Shown here: in pieces, positions 10,899 through 19,912 of the stretch | Layout of the letters: the number at the start of each line of letters is the position of its first letter | Numbering within the stretch: position 1 is the stretch's first letter | Notes under the pieces: model-generated | The model's database searches: none | Told to the model about the DNA's origin: nothing | What the model saw: only the letters and a program-made list of their open reading frames with translations | Source of the DNA: Ponticoccus alexandrii | GTDB lineage: Bacteria; Pseudomonadota; Alphaproteobacteria; Rhodobacterales; Rhodobacteraceae | Length of the DNA stretch: 64,000 nt | NCBI RefSeq assembly: GCF_016806125.1 | Contig: NZ_CP047166.1 | Location: 558,001-622,000, forward strand | Direction: 5' to 3' | Made by a program: the position numbers and the translations under genes

Positions 10899-11119
10899 GT
10901 TCGGGTCCCGCTTTGCCCTTGGTTCCGCTTGGGCACTTTGCGGCCAAAGAGTAAAGAAACCCGCGACAGCTGCGCAGGGTGGCGACGGTTTACGCCGGGC
11001 ATTTGTCATAAATAGCGGGCGGTGGCCCCCCGCGCGAGAGGAAGAACCGGCGCGGCTGCTGCCGCCCGGCCCGTCAGTCAAAGAACAACCGCACTGCGAA
11101 GGCGCATGCAGGAAAAGGC

Positions 11120-11818
11120 TCAGACAGAGACCTTCTTGAGCAGGACGTCGCGGGGGGTGTCAGCCCGGCTGGCGTCATGGATGACGCGGCCGCGTTCCAG
11201 CGCCACGAAATGGTCGCCAAGGTCGAAGGCGAAGTCAAAGAACTGTTCCACGAGGATAATCGCCATGTCGCCCTTGGACCGGAGGTATTTGATGACCTCG
11301 CCGATCTGCTTGATGATATTGGGCTGGATGCCCTCTGTCGGCTCGTCGAGGAGCAGCAGTTTCGGCTGTGCGATCATGGCCCGGGCGATGGCAAGCTGTT
11401 GTTGCTGGCCGCCGGACAGGTCGCCGCCGCGCCGGTTGAGGAAATCCTTGAGGATCGGAAACAGCGTGAAGATCTCGTCCGGAATGGTCCAGTCGGCCTT
11501 GGGGATGCAGGCGAAGCCGGTCATCAGGTTCTCGCGCACGGTCATCAGCGGAAAGATGTCGCGGCCCTGCGGCACGTAGCCGATCCCGGCGCGGGCGCGG
11601 GCATGGGCCGAGGTGTTCGGCGCGATGTCCTGACCGTCGAGCACCATGGCGCCGCCGGAGCGCGGATGCGTGCCCGAGATCGCCTTGAGCAGGGAGGTCT
11701 TGCCGACCCCATTGGTGCCCATCAGGCAGGTCACGGCGCCGGGCCGCGCCTCCATCGAGATGTCGTGCAGGATCTGGCTGTGGCCATAGTGCAGCGTCAG
11801 GTTGGAGAGGCTCAGCAT
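11120..11818 (-). CDS. urtE: Urea ABC transporter ATP-binding subunit UrtE
   Basis: A 232-residue ATPase of the branched-chain amino acid (LivF) subclass. Walker A is GTNGVGKTS, with Thr in place of the common Pro or Glu, as in UrtE proteins. The signature is [14 protein letters not shown] and Walker [15 protein letters not shown]. It is the last gene of the minus-strand urt operon, 84 nt after urtD. With UrtD it powers high-affinity urea uptake through UrtB/UrtC. Confidence 0.93.
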   Translation of the reverse strand: MLSLSNLTLHYGHSQILHDISMEARPGAVTCLMGTNGVGKTSLLKAISGTHPRSGGAMVLDGQDIAPNTSAHARARAGIGYVPQGRDIFPLMTVRENLMTGFACIPKADWTIPDEIFTLFPILKDFLNRRGGDLSGGQQQQLAIARAMIAQPKLLLLDEPTEGIQPNIIKQIGEVIKYLRSKGDMAIILVEQFFDFAFDLGDHFVALERGRVIHDASRADTPRDVLLKKVSV

Positions 11819-11865
11819 GGGCGTGCTCCCTTCCGCCGGCGGCTCTGGGAGCGGGCGGTGGATGT

Positions 11866-11890
11866 GAGTATTTGGACAGAGAAGAAGAGG
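11866..11890 (+). repeat. GTATTT...AGAGAAGAAG intergenic motif, copy a
   Basis: GAGTATTTGGACAGAGAAGA and following AGAGG lie between urtD and urtE, reading on the strand opposite to those genes. It is the first of seven copies in the window (others at 19321, 26411, 26528, 53721, 58881 and, inverted, 58920). The shared core is GTATTT, 4-9 variable bases, then CAGAGAAG or CAAGAAG. All copies are in intergenic sequence. Function unknown. Confidence 0.65.
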
Positions 11891-11902
11891 CGGGCCATCT
11901 CT

Positions 11903-12685
11903 TTACCGCCCAAGGTAGACTTCGATGACCTGCGGGTCGGAGGTCACATGGTCGATGGAGCCTTCGGCGAGGACGGAGCCTTCGTTCAGCACCGTCACCC
12001 GGCAGTTCAGGCGGCGGACGAATTCCATGTCGTGCTCGACCACGACCACGGCGCGGGTCTTCGCGGCTTCGACCAGCATCTCTGTGGTCTTCTCGCGCTC
12101 GGCAGGCGTCATCCCGGCGGCGGGTTCGTCGACCAGCAGCAGGCGCGGTTCCTGCGCCAGCAGCATGCCGATCTCCAGCCATTGCTTCTGCCCGTGGCTG
12201 AGTTCGCCCGCGATGCGCGGAAGCTGCTCCAACAGGCCGATCTGGGCGGCGAGCGCCTCTATCTTCTCGGCGCCGGCCCGTGTCTTCTTGTGGAACAGCA
12301 CGTCGAAGGGACCGCGGGGGGCCTTCAGCGCCATGGCGAGGTTCTCGCGCACGGTCTGGGCCTCGAAGACGGTGGGTTTCTGGAACTTGCGCCCGACCCC
12401 GGCGCGGGCGATGCGGCTTTCCGAGAGGCCCAGCAGCGAGATGCCGTCGTCGCCCCAGAGCACGCGGCCCTCGTCGGGTTTCGTCTTGCCGGTGATGATG
12501 TCCATGAAGGTGGTCTTGCCCGCGCCGTTGGGACCGATGATGGCGCGCATCTCGGGCTCGCCGATCTGGAACGAGAGGTTGTTGATCGCCTTGAACCCGT
12601 CGAAGGAGACCGAGACGCCGGAGAGCTCAAGCAGGGTTGATTTGCGCGTCTTCTTGGGCGCGGCGGTGGCGGTGTCGAGGCTCAT
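11903..12685 (-). CDS. urtD: Urea ABC transporter ATP-binding subunit UrtD
   Basis: A 260-residue LivG-type ATPase. It has Walker A GPNGAGKTTF, an unusual signature LSHGQKQWLEIGM (LSHGQ is typical of UrtD and LivG) and Walker B LLLVDEPAAGMTP. The chosen start at 12685 overlaps the stop of urtC by 4 nt (ATGA). A longer frame reaching 12859 lies inside urtC and lacks support. It works with UrtE as the ATPase pair for urea import. Confidence 0.93.
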   Translation of the reverse strand: MSLDTATAAPKKTRKSTLLELSGVSVSFDGFKAINNLSFQIGEPEMRAIIGPNGAGKTTFMDIITGKTKPDEGRVLWGDDGISLLGLSESRIARAGVGRKFQKPTVFEAQTVRENLAMALKAPRGPFDVLFHKKTRAGAEKIEALAAQIGLLEQLPRIAGELSHGQKQWLEIGMLLAQEPRLLLVDEPAAGMTPAEREKTTEMLVEAAKTRAVVVVEHDMEFVRRLNCRVTVLNEGSVLAEGSIDHVTSDPQVIEVYLGR

Positions 12686-13914
12686 TTCGCGCCCTCCTCT
12701 TCGCGCAGGGCACCCTTGTCCGGTCCGAAGTCCGAGCCATGGCGGTCGGCGGTGCGGCGCGCGGTCAAGAGGTCGATCAGCCCGCCGAGGCCCTTGGGTG
12801 CGAACAGCGTCACGGCGACGAAGCTGAGGCCCAAGAGGACGAGCCACCAGTCGGTCCACTGGATCCGGTAGAACCCGAGGTCGATGTCCGGCGCGCCGCC
12901 GCCGGTGAACCAGCTGCTGAGCAGGGTCACGAAGACCGTGCCGAGCACAGCGCCGTACAGCCGTCCGCGTCCGCCGATGGCGACCCAGACCGCGAGGTAG
13001 ATCGAGGCGATTGGCGCGATTTCCGCCGGGTTGATGATGCCCGCCTGCGGGTAATAAAGCGCGCCCGCGATGCCCGCGACCACCGCCGTCAGGGTGAAGA
13101 CGAAGAGCTTGTAGCCTTCGACATCGTAGCCGAGGAAGCGCACGCGGGTCTCGTTGTCGCGGATGGCGCGGATCACGCTGCCCATCTTGCCCGAGGTCAC
13201 GAAGGCGAAGAGCACGTATCCCACTGCCAGCGCGAAGGCCGAGGCCCAGAAGAACCAGATCGAGATCAGCGATTGCGGCACGCCCTCTGCGCCGGGGATG
13301 TTCTGCAGGCCGGAGAGGCCGTTGTTGCCACGCAGCCCGCTGTCGTTCTGGAAGAGGTAGAGCGACAGCGCCAGCGTCATCGCCTGCGTGAGGATCGAGA
13401 GGTACACGCCGGTCACGCGCGAACGGAAGGCGAGCCAGCCGAAGACCAGCGCCAGAAGCCCCGGCACCAGCACCACCATCATCAGTTGCAGCGGCAGCGA
13501 GTGGGCGAAAGCCCAGATCGGCGGGAATTCCGACGCGCCGACGACGCCGAAGATCTGGCTGGCGATCGCGTCAGAGACCTCTTGCGCGGTCGGCGGGATC
13601 ACCTGTCCCTCGAGGCTGCGCGCCACGATGGTCTCTGTCCGCGCGTACATCAGCCACATCCCGACGGCGTAGCCGCCGATCCCGAAGAAGGCGAAATGGC
13701 CGAGGCTGAGGATGCCGCAGTAGCCCCAGACCACGTCCATGGCGATGGCGATGAGGCACAGGCACAGCGTCTTGCCCAGCGTCTTGACGAAAGAGGTCGA
13801 GAGCGCGCCCGAGCCGGTGGCCTCGGCCATGAGCGTCACGGCAAGCGTGAACAGCGCGAGGATGGCGATGAACCACAGGACAGAGGGGTTCTGAGCGAAG
13901 AAGCTGCGTCTCAT
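12682..13914 (-). CDS. urtC: Urea ABC transporter permease UrtC
   Basis: A 410-residue inner-membrane permease of the LivM class with about nine or ten hydrophobic segments. Conserved stretches include GYCGILSLGHFAFFGIGGYA near residues 63-82 and FVTSGKMGSVIRAIRDNE later in the protein. It overlaps urtD downstream and the GNAT gene upstream by 4 nt each, so all are translated in a coupled series. It forms the urea channel with UrtB. Confidence 0.92.
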   Translation of the reverse strand: MRRSFFAQNPSVLWFIAILALFTLAVTLMAEATGSGALSTSFVKTLGKTLCLCLIAIAMDVVWGYCGILSLGHFAFFGIGGYAVGMWLMYARTETIVARSLEGQVIPPTAQEVSDAIASQIFGVVGASEFPPIWAFAHSLPLQLMMVVLVPGLLALVFGWLAFRSRVTGVYLSILTQAMTLALSLYLFQNDSGLRGNNGLSGLQNIPGAEGVPQSLISIWFFWASAFALAVGYVLFAFVTSGKMGSVIRAIRDNETRVRFLGYDVEGYKLFVFTLTAVVAGIAGALYYPQAGIINPAEIAPIASIYLAVWVAIGGRGRLYGAVLGTVFVTLLSSWFTGGGAPDIDLGFYRIQWTDWWLVLLGLSFVAVTLFAPKGLGGLIDLLTARRTADRHGSDFGPDKGALREEEGAK

Positions 13915-14387
13915 GCCGGTTCCTTTGCGGTGGTCAGGTCGAGGGTGAGGAACATGCTGTGCGGGTCGATGACGTACCCGCCGAAGGGGCCGGTCTCGGT
14001 GAACCCCTCGGCGCGGTAGAGCGCCACGGCGGGGGCAAAGGCCGGATGCGTGCCGGTTTCCAGAGACAGCCGGTGCAGGCCCTTGGCGCGGGCGGCGGTC
14101 AGGATGGTGCGCAGGATGGCCCGTGCCGCGCCCCTGCCGCGCACCTCCGCCCGGGTGTGCATGGATTTGACCTCTCCCTCAGTGGGCGAGAGCACCTTCA
14201 GCGCGCCCATGCCGATCAGTGCGCCGCCCTCCTGCGCGACCCAGACGGTGATCTCGGGTGTGAAGAGCCGCAAGACCGGCAGGCGGTGGCAGCTTTCGGC
14301 GGGCGCGGTGCTGTCGCAAAAGGCGGTGTGCGTCTCCACCAGCGCCTCGAAGGCGGGGGTCGGTTGGGTCAGAACGTCGATCTGCAT
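13911..14387 (-). CDS. GNAT family N-acetyltransferase inside the urt operon
   Basis: A 158-residue GNAT protein. The acetyl-CoA pyrophosphate-binding motif A is readable as TRAEVRGRGAARAIL, near residues 80-94, followed by the helix and strand ending LYRAEGFTETGPFGGY. It is placed between urtB and urtC, with an ATGA overlap to urtC and a 4-nt gap to urtB, so it is co-translated with the importer. Its substrate is unknown. A role in modifying a transporter component or an amine is possible, but it may simply be a hitchhiker. Confidence 0.85.
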   Translation of the reverse strand: MQIDVLTQPTPAFEALVETHTAFCDSTAPAESCHRLPVLRLFTPEITVWVAQEGGALIGMGALKVLSPTEGEVKSMHTRAEVRGRGAARAILRTILTAARAKGLHRLSLETGTHPAFAPAVALYRAEGFTETGPFGGYVIDPHSMFLTLDLTTAKEPA

Positions 14388-14391
14388 GGTC

Positions 14392-16347
14392 TCAATCTCC
14401 TGCCGCGCGGCCTTTGAGGGCGATGATGCCCTTGGGCCGGAACTGGATAAAGAGGATGATGAAGAGGATCATGTAGGTCTGCGCCGCCAGCGTGTTGGAC
14501 GGGTTGAACCACTCGATCCCCTTTTGCAGCACCCCGATCAGTGTGGCGCCCGCGAGTGTGCCCCAGACGTTGCCGACGCCGCCCACGACCACGGTCATGA
14601 AGCTTTGCACGATGTAATCCTGCCCCATCTCGGAGGTCACCTTCGCATAAAGCCCGATGGCCACGCCCGCGATCCCCGCGATGCCGGATCCAAGGCCGAA
14701 GGTCAGCATCTTGATCTTGTCGGGATTGATGCCCATCGAGGCCGCCATGCGCGGGTTCTGCGTCACCGCGCGCACCTCCAGCCCCAGCCGGGTCTTCTTG
14801 AGGATGAAGAGCAGCAGCCCGAGGAACAGCAGCGCCAGCACGAAGATCGCGACGCGGATGTAGCTGATCGAGATCACCTCGTTGAAGGCGAGGTTGCCGT
14901 CCAGCCAGGCCGGAGAGGTCAGCGGACGCGCCTGCGTGCCGAAGATGTTCTTGGCCAGCTGTTGCAGGGCGATGGAAACCCCGAAGGTGGCCAGCAGCGT
15001 TTCCAGCGGGCGGTCGTAGAGCCAGCGGATCACCAACCGCTCCATCGCCACACCGGCGCCGAAGGTCACGGCGAAGGCCAGCGGCAGGGCGACCACCAGC
15101 GACAGGGTGTAATCGGGGATGAACAGCTGCACCACATAGCCGGTATAGGCGCCCATCATGATGAACTCGCCATGGGCCATGTTGATGACGCCCATGACGC
15201 CGAAGGTGATGGCAAGGCCGATGGCGGCGAGGAAGTAGATCGAGGCCAGCGACACGGCGTCCAGCGCAAGGTCGGCGGTCTGGCTGAGGCCGACGCGGGT
15301 CTGCACCGCGCCCTGCGTGCGGCGGGCGGCATCGGTGATGGCCGGGTCGTCCTCGGCGTAGACCTCGTAGATCGTGTAGGCCGCGAGCGTCTCGTCGATG
15401 ACCTGCGCAGTGGCGCGCGGCGGCACGGTGCCGGCGGCGGCGAGGCGGTCGTAGGCCTCTGCCCGCGCCTCCTGCGTGTCCAGCCGGGCGATGGGCAGGC
15501 CCGCGATGACGCCGCCCTCGACGGTGGCCTCCAGCGCGGTGCGGATCTCGGCGGGCGACAGCATCGCTGGCGCATCGGTCTCTGCCGAGATCAGCGCGTA
15601 GGCCTCGGCCCGGGTCAGGTCGCTGCCGGGCTCCAGCACGCGGGCCACGTTGGCACCGGCGGGCGGCTCCTGTGCCACGACGCGGTCGGTGGACAGGATC
15701 TGCGACAGCACCGCGCGGCCGTCCACGCTCAGGTCGTCCGACAGGGCCTCGATGGCAGAGGTGCGCTCTGCGGGCGTCTCCCCGAAGCGGGCCATGAGGT
15801 AGTTGGCCAGCCGCTCCTTGCGCAGGCGCAGGGCGGGCACGTCCTCATCCTCGATCGAGTTGCGCAGCGGGCCGATCTGCCCGGGGTCGAGGTTGCGCGA
15901 AATCGCATCCAGCGCCGCCGTGCGGCGGGTGACATCGGGGTCCGACAGCTGGAACTGTACCAGCGCCTCGCCGATGACGCGGCGGACACCGCCGTTGGGG
16001 CGGATCTCTGACAGGGTGGCGGGATCGACGCCCTCTGCGACGGGCTCCAGCGTGCCGGGATGCAGCAGCGTGACCGTGTCGCCGGTGCGTTCGATGCGGA
16101 AGAACAGGCCGTCCTCGTCGCGGACATAGACGCCCTTGTCCTGCCATGCCTCCAGAAAGCCCTGCACGCCGGGCAGGTCGGACTCCAGCAGCGCCTCGAT
16201 GGCCGGGCCGATCTTGGTGCGCGAGGGCTTGGCGATCTGCGCCTGATGCTCTTGCAGGACGGCCTGAAGGTCCGGACCGGCCTCTTGGGCGGCGCCGGCG
16301 AGCGGCAGGAACAGCAAGGCAAGGGCCGTGAGGAGGGCACGGAGCAT
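14392..16347 (-). CDS. urtB: Urea ABC transporter permease UrtB with long periplasmic N-domain
   Basis: A 651-residue permease. A signal peptide (residues 1-20, ending AGAAQ) is followed by about 330 soluble residues predicted to be periplasmic. A LivH-type membrane domain then begins near residue 365 with LASIYFLAAIGLAITFGVMG and contains VINMAHGEFIMMGAY. The long N-domain is a known feature of proteobacterial UrtB. The gene lies 102 nt after urtA, with a strong hairpin in the gap. It forms the transmembrane pore with UrtC. Confidence 0.93.
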   Translation of the reverse strand: MLRALLTALALLFLPLAGAAQEAGPDLQAVLQEHQAQIAKPSRTKIGPAIEALLESDLPGVQGFLEAWQDKGVYVRDEDGLFFRIERTGDTVTLLHPGTLEPVAEGVDPATLSEIRPNGGVRRVIGEALVQFQLSDPDVTRRTAALDAISRNLDPGQIGPLRNSIEDEDVPALRLRKERLANYLMARFGETPAERTSAIEALSDDLSVDGRAVLSQILSTDRVVAQEPPAGANVARVLEPGSDLTRAEAYALISAETDAPAMLSPAEIRTALEATVEGGVIAGLPIARLDTQEARAEAYDRLAAAGTVPPRATAQVIDETLAAYTIYEVYAEDDPAITDAARRTQGAVQTRVGLSQTADLALDAVSLASIYFLAAIGLAITFGVMGVINMAHGEFIMMGAYTGYVVQLFIPDYTLSLVVALPLAFAVTFGAGVAMERLVIRWLYDRPLETLLATFGVSIALQQLAKNIFGTQARPLTSPAWLDGNLAFNEVISISYIRVAIFVLALLFLGLLLFILKKTRLGLEVRAVTQNPRMAASMGINPDKIKMLTFGLGSGIAGIAGVAIGLYAKVTSEMGQDYIVQSFMTVVVGGVGNVWGTLAGATLIGVLQKGIEWFNPSNTLAAQTYMILFIILFIQFRPKGIIALKGRAAGD

Positions 16348-16400
16348 GGGCAGACCTGTCGTGTCGAAGAGAGAAGGGGGAGTGGGATCGGTCAGGGTGT

Positions 16401-16431
16401 GGGCAGGGCGGGCGCGGGACCCGTCCTGCCC
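16401..16431 (-). other. Strong stem-loop between urtA and urtB
   Basis: A 12-bp stem (GGGCAGGGCGGG at 16401-16412 with CCCGTCCTGCCC at 16420-16431, one G.T pair) with a 7-nt loop occupies the urtA-urtB gap. No U-run follows on the minus strand. Such stems after a binding-protein gene commonly protect the upstream mRNA or attenuate transcription, giving more binding protein than permease. That role is inference. Confidence 0.6.
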
Positions 16432-16449
16432 GTGGTCAGTCGTCCGGGA

Positions 16450-17742
16450 TCAGTAGTTGGACTTGATCTGGACGCAGGTCGATGTCTCGGTGTTGTACAT
16501 GCCGCAGTCAAGGTCCTTCCAGTCAGAGGTCAGCACGGCGGATTCCGGCAGGAAGTCGGTCCATGCGTCGCCCGGAACCGGGTCGGTCTGGCTGATGATG
16601 TCGAACTGGCCGTCTTCGCGGATCTCGCCGATCAGGACGGGCTTGGACAGGTGGTGGTTCACCAGCATCTCGGCGGTGCCGCCGGTCAGGTTCGGGAAGG
16701 TCTGGCCGTACATGGCGTCGCGCACGGCGTCGACATCGGTGGTGCCAGCCGCTTCGACCGCCTGCACCCACATGTTAAAGCCGATGTAATGGGCTTCCAT
16801 CGGGTCGTTGGTCACGCGCTTCTCGTCGCCGATGAAGGCATGCCACTTCTCGATGAACGCGGCGTTCTCGAGCGTGTCGGCGGACATGAAGTAGTTCCAT
16901 GCGGCGAGGTGACCGACGAGGTTCGAGGTGTCGAGGCCCGAAAGCTCTTCTTCACCTACCGAGAAGGCCACGACCGGGATGTCGTCGGCGGAAATGCCCG
17001 CTGCCGCCAGTTCCTTGTAGAAGCCGATGTTGGCGTCGCCGTTGATGGTCGAGATCACGCCGACCTGCTTGCCGTCCGCGCCCAGCTTGACCACGTCGGC
17101 CACGATGGTCGCCCAGTCGGAATGGCCGAAGGGCGTGTAGTTCACGAAGATGTCCTCTTGGGCGATGCCCTTCTCCTTGAGGTAGGATTCGAGGATGTTG
17201 TTCGTGGTGCGCGGATAGACGTAGTCGGTGCCGAGCAGGGCGAACTTCTCGACGCCAAGCTCTTCGAGGAAGTAGTCGGTGGCCGGGATCGCCTGCTGGT
17301 TCGGCGCGGCGCCGGTGTAGAAGACGTTCTTGGACGACTCTTCGCCCTCGTACTGGACCGGGTAGAACAGCAGGCCGTTCAGTTCCTCGATGACCGGCAG
17401 CACGGATTTGCGCGACACGGAGGTCCAGTTGCCGAAGATCACGTCGACTTCGTGCACGGTCAGCAGTTCGCGCGCCTTTTCGGCAAAGAGCGGCCAGTCA
17501 GAGGCCGGGTCGACGACGACCGCCTCAAGTTCGCAGCCCAGAAGGCCGCCGGCCTCGTTCTGGCTGGCGACCAACATTTCCATCGTGTCTTTCAGGGTGG
17601 TTTCGGAAATGGCCATCGTGCCCGACAGCGAGTGCAGCACACCGACCTTGATCGGGCCATCCGCGCAGTCCTGGGCCTGTGCGACCCCGGCGATCAGGGT
17701 AGCGGCAGCGGCGCCCGACAGCAGTTTGGTGAATTGAGTCAT
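16450..17742 (-). CDS. urtA: Urea ABC transporter substrate-binding protein UrtA
   Basis: A 430-residue periplasmic urea-binding protein. The signal peptide covers residues 1-23 (ending GVAQAQ), and the mature protein starts near DCADGPIKVGVLHSLSGTMA, the hallmark UrtA opening. Further family segments are FGNWTSVSRKSVLPV and LFYPVQYEGEESS. The start is ATG 17742 behind GGGGAGA; upstream in-frame sequence to 18000 has no such site. It heads the minus-strand urt operon and is divergent from ureD, linking uptake and hydrolysis of urea. Confidence 0.95.
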   Translation of the reverse strand: MTQFTKLLSGAAAATLIAGVAQAQDCADGPIKVGVLHSLSGTMAISETTLKDTMEMLVASQNEAGGLLGCELEAVVVDPASDWPLFAEKARELLTVHEVDVIFGNWTSVSRKSVLPVIEELNGLLFYPVQYEGEESSKNVFYTGAAPNQQAIPATDYFLEELGVEKFALLGTDYVYPRTTNNILESYLKEKGIAQEDIFVNYTPFGHSDWATIVADVVKLGADGKQVGVISTINGDANIGFYKELAAAGISADDIPVVAFSVGEEELSGLDTSNLVGHLAAWNYFMSADTLENAAFIEKWHAFIGDEKRVTNDPMEAHYIGFNMWVQAVEAAGTTDVDAVRDAMYGQTFPNLTGGTAEMLVNHHLSKPVLIGEIREDGQFDIISQTDPVPGDAWTDFLPESAVLTSDWKDLDCGMYNTETSTCVQIKSNY

Positions 17743-18103
17743 GATCTCTCCCCGCAGGTCGGTCCTCGCCGCGCATGGCAAAAGCCTGCGCGCGGGATCG
17801 CCCCGCAACCTTGTTGTTGTTGCGTCCCATGCGGTGCCGCCGGTTGTCCTCCGACTGGGCGCCGCATACCGTCTGATTGTGCTCCGGGCGCTGTGCGTTT
17901 GCGTGATCGGCGGTGCCCCCGGAAGGCACTCTGAAATAGGCGGCCAGCCTGCCTTACGGTCAACGATCCGCCGGGAGCGGGCTGGCACGCGGCAAGTCAT
18001 GGTTAATCGTTGTGCGGTTTTCTGGGATGTTGATTGAAAATTGTGCGAAGCGGGGGCCGATAAAGCGAGATTGGCCGGGAATCATTGTTGTCAGGCGCCG
18101 GGG
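17743..18103. promoter_or_regulatory. 361-bp divergent region between urtA and ureD
   Basis: This gap must contain the promoters of both the urea importer and the urease operon. A dyad GTGCC-7-GGCAC is at 17913-17929. The right part (17995-18060) is relatively AT-rich (GTTAATCG, TTGATTGAAAATTG) and is a reasonable place for the ureD promoter. I looked for NtrC boxes and a sigma-54 -24/-12 pair; a TGGCAC at about 17985 lacks a matching -12 element. Nitrogen control is expected but not shown. Confidence 0.4.
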
Positions 18104-18991
18104 ATGATCACGAAAGCGGCAGACGACCAAACGGGGGCGCAGGGTTTGACGCTGCACATGCGCGAAGATCTGGACGAGGCGGTGCGGAGGATGCCGGCCG
18201 CTCAGCCGCGGGCCGAGGGGCACCTGTCCCTCGCCACCAAGGCGCGTGGTCCGGTCTCCGCGATCGACCGCCTGCGGGCGCAGGGCGCGATGAAGGCGCT
18301 GTTTCCGCGCCGCAGCCCGGGCGTCGAGGCCATCGTCATCAACACTTCGGGCGGGCTGACCGGCGGCGACCGCCTTGCGGTCGAGGCGCGGGCGGGGGCG
18401 GGATCGTCCCTTTGCCTGACGACGCAGGCGGCGGAACGTGCCTATCGCGCGAACGGGGGCGTGGCGCGGATGGACACCGTCCTGACGGTGGAGGCGGGCG
18501 CCGAGATGCTCTGGCTGCCGCAGGAGTTGATCCTTTACGACGGCGCCCGGCTGGAGCGCCGGCTGAGCGCCGACCTTGCCGCCGATGCGCGGTTCCTGCT
18601 GGTCGAGCCGGTGATCCTCGGGCGGGCAGCCATGGGCGAGACGCTGCGCGACGTGACCTTTCGCGACCGCATCGAGATCCGCCGGGAGGCCGTGCCGCTC
18701 TATAGCGATGGGCTTTTCCTGCGCGGCGACGTGGCGGCGCAGATGGCCCGTCCCGCGCTGGGGTGCGGCGCCGGGGCCATGGCGCAGGTGGTCTTCGTGT
18801 CGCCTGACGCCGGGGCGCGGCTTGGCGCGGTGCGCGCGCTCTTGCCAGCCTCTGGCGGGGCGAGCATGCTGGCGCCCGATCTTCTGGTGGTGCGCCTGCT
18901 GGCCGGGGACGGATATGCCCTGCGCACGACCCTTCTGCCCATTCTGGACCGGCTCAGCCGGGACCGGCTTCCGACTTCGTGGAGACTGTGA
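18104..18991 (+). CDS. ureD: Urease accessory protein UreD
   Basis: About 295 residues. UreD is the scaffold that, with UreF and UreG, opens apo-urease for nickel delivery. Diagnostic stretches are [14 protein letters not shown] near residue 83, [11 protein letters not shown], and [18 protein letters not shown] near residue 145. I used the ATG at 18104; a downstream ATG at 18158 lacks a ribosome binding site, so the first 20-odd residues are uncertain. It is the first gene of the plus-strand urease operon, 4 nt before ureA. Confidence 0.9.
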   Translation: MITKAADDQTGAQGLTLHMREDLDEAVRRMPAAQPRAEGHLSLATKARGPVSAIDRLRAQGAMKALFPRRSPGVEAIVINTSGGLTGGDRLAVEARAGAGSSLCLTTQAAERAYRANGGVARMDTVLTVEAGAEMLWLPQELILYDGARLERRLSADLAADARFLLVEPVILGRAAMGETLRDVTFRDRIEIRREAVPLYSDGLFLRGDVAAQMARPALGCGAGAMAQVVFVSPDAGARLGAVRALLPASGGASMLAPDLLVVRLLAGDGYALRTTLLPILDRLSRDRLPTSWRL

Positions 18992-18995
18992 CGAG

Positions 18996-19298
18996 ATGAA
19001 CCTGACCCCTCGCGAGAAAGACAAGCTGTTGGTGTCCATGGCCGCCATGGTGGCCCGCAGGCGGCTGGAGCGCGGCGTGAAGCTGAACCACCCCGAGGCG
19101 ATTGCCCTGATCACGGATACGGTGGTCGAGGGCGCGCGCGACGGGCGGTCGGTGGCCGACCTGATGCAGGCGGGGGCCGAGGTGGTCAGCCGCGAGCAGT
19201 GCATGGAGGGCATCGCCGAGATGATCCACGAGGTTCAGGTCGAGGCGACCTTTCCGGACGGAACCAAGCTGGTGACGGTCCATAACCCGATCCGGTAG
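18996..19298 (+). CDS. ureA: Urease gamma subunit
   Basis: The protein is 100 residues, the exact usual length of a free gamma subunit. It begins [20 protein letters not shown] and ends in the conserved [14 protein letters not shown]. The start at 18996 follows a GGAGA site. It assembles with UreB and UreC into the urease trimer that hydrolyses urea to ammonia and carbamate. Confidence 0.96.
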   Translation: MNLTPREKDKLLVSMAAMVARRRLERGVKLNHPEAIALITDTVVEGARDGRSVADLMQAGAEVVSREQCMEGIAEMIHEVQVEATFPDGTKLVTVHNPIR

Positions 19299-19320
19299 CG
19301 CCTCTGGCTGCCGTCGGATC

Positions 19321-19350
19321 GAGTATTTTTGCAGAGAAGAAGCACGAAGG
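19321..19350 (+). repeat. GTATTT...AGAGAAGAAG intergenic motif, copy b
   Basis: GAGTATTTTTGCAGAGAAGA, then AGCACGAAGG, occupies most of the 61-bp gap between ureA and the next small gene. Its right end overlaps the region of that gene's ribosome binding site, so it may affect its translation. See the copy at 11866 for the shared core. Confidence 0.65.
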
Positions 19351-19359
19351 GGTGACAGG

Positions 19360-19524
19360 ATGAAAACGGGATTGATCGCGACGGGTCTGGCTTTGGCGGC
19401 TTCGGCGGCGGCGGCGCACGAGGGCGCGCATCTGCATCCGCATGGCGCGGGATCGTGGCTGACGCTGGCGCTGGCGGGGATGCTGGTCGTGGTGGCGGTG
19501 ATCGTGGCGAGGCGGGGCCGGTGA
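19360..19524 (+). CDS. 54-residue His-rich small membrane protein in the urease operon
   Basis: ATG at 19360 opens a 54-residue protein whose TGA overlaps the GTG start of ureB (GTGA). Residues 1-19 read as a signal peptide rich in Ala (ending SAAAA). A short exposed segment [10 protein letters not shown] (residues 20-29) with four histidines follows, then one membrane span (about 33-50) and a basic end ARRGR. The layout places the His cluster outside the cytoplasm. Nickel or other metal binding is a reasonable guess given the operon and the resemblance to His-loop small subunits of Ni/Co transporters, but I do not recognise the family. Confidence 0.7.
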   Translation: MKTGLIATGLALAASAAAAHEGAHLHPHGAGSWLTLALAGMLVVVAVIVARRGR

Positions 19525-19826
19525 TCCCCGGAGAGCTTCTGCCCGCCGAGGGGTCGCTGACCCTGAACGAGGGCCGCGAGGCGATCACGCTGATGGTGGC
19601 GAACACCGGCGACCGCCCGGTGCAGGTCGGCAGCCACTACCACTTCGCCGAGGCGAACCCGGCGCTGGATTTCGACCGGGGCGCGGCGCGCGGGTTGCGG
19701 CTGGATATCGCCGCCGGGACGGCGGTGCGCTTCGAGCCCGGTCAGCGCCGCGAGGTCGCGCTGATCCCGGTGGCGGGCGCGCGCCGGATCTACGGCTTCA
19801 ACCAGCAGGTCATGGGCGACCTCTGA
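19521..19826 (+). CDS. ureB: Urease beta subunit
   Basis: A 101-residue protein starting at GTG 19521, [11 protein letters not shown], the canonical beta-subunit N-terminus. It contains [14 protein letters not shown] and ends in [16 protein letters not shown], both diagnostic. The GTG overlaps the stop of the 54-residue gene upstream, so its translation is probably coupled to that gene. It bridges UreA and UreC in the urease core. Confidence 0.96.
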   Translation: MIPGELLPAEGSLTLNEGREAITLMVANTGDRPVQVGSHYHFAEANPALDFDRGAARGLRLDIAAGTAVRFEPGQRREVALIPVAGARRIYGFNQQVMGDL

Positions 19827-19912
19827 CGCCCTGCGGGCGCCTTGGCGCCCGATGCGATGGCGTCCCGCCGCAGGGTGTGGCGGGCGCCCAGTCCACAAGG
19901 ATACCCGGTGCC

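Noticed and set aside
14050-17934. Long plus-strand open frames opposite urtB and urtA
   Set aside because: Antisense shadows of the minus-strand importer genes, with no ribosome binding site and biased composition.
17743-18103. Sigma-54/NtrC control sites in the urtA-ureD region
   Set aside because: A TGGCAC is present but no correctly spaced TTGC element, and the only dyad (GTGCC-7-GGCAC) is not in the NtrC orientation.
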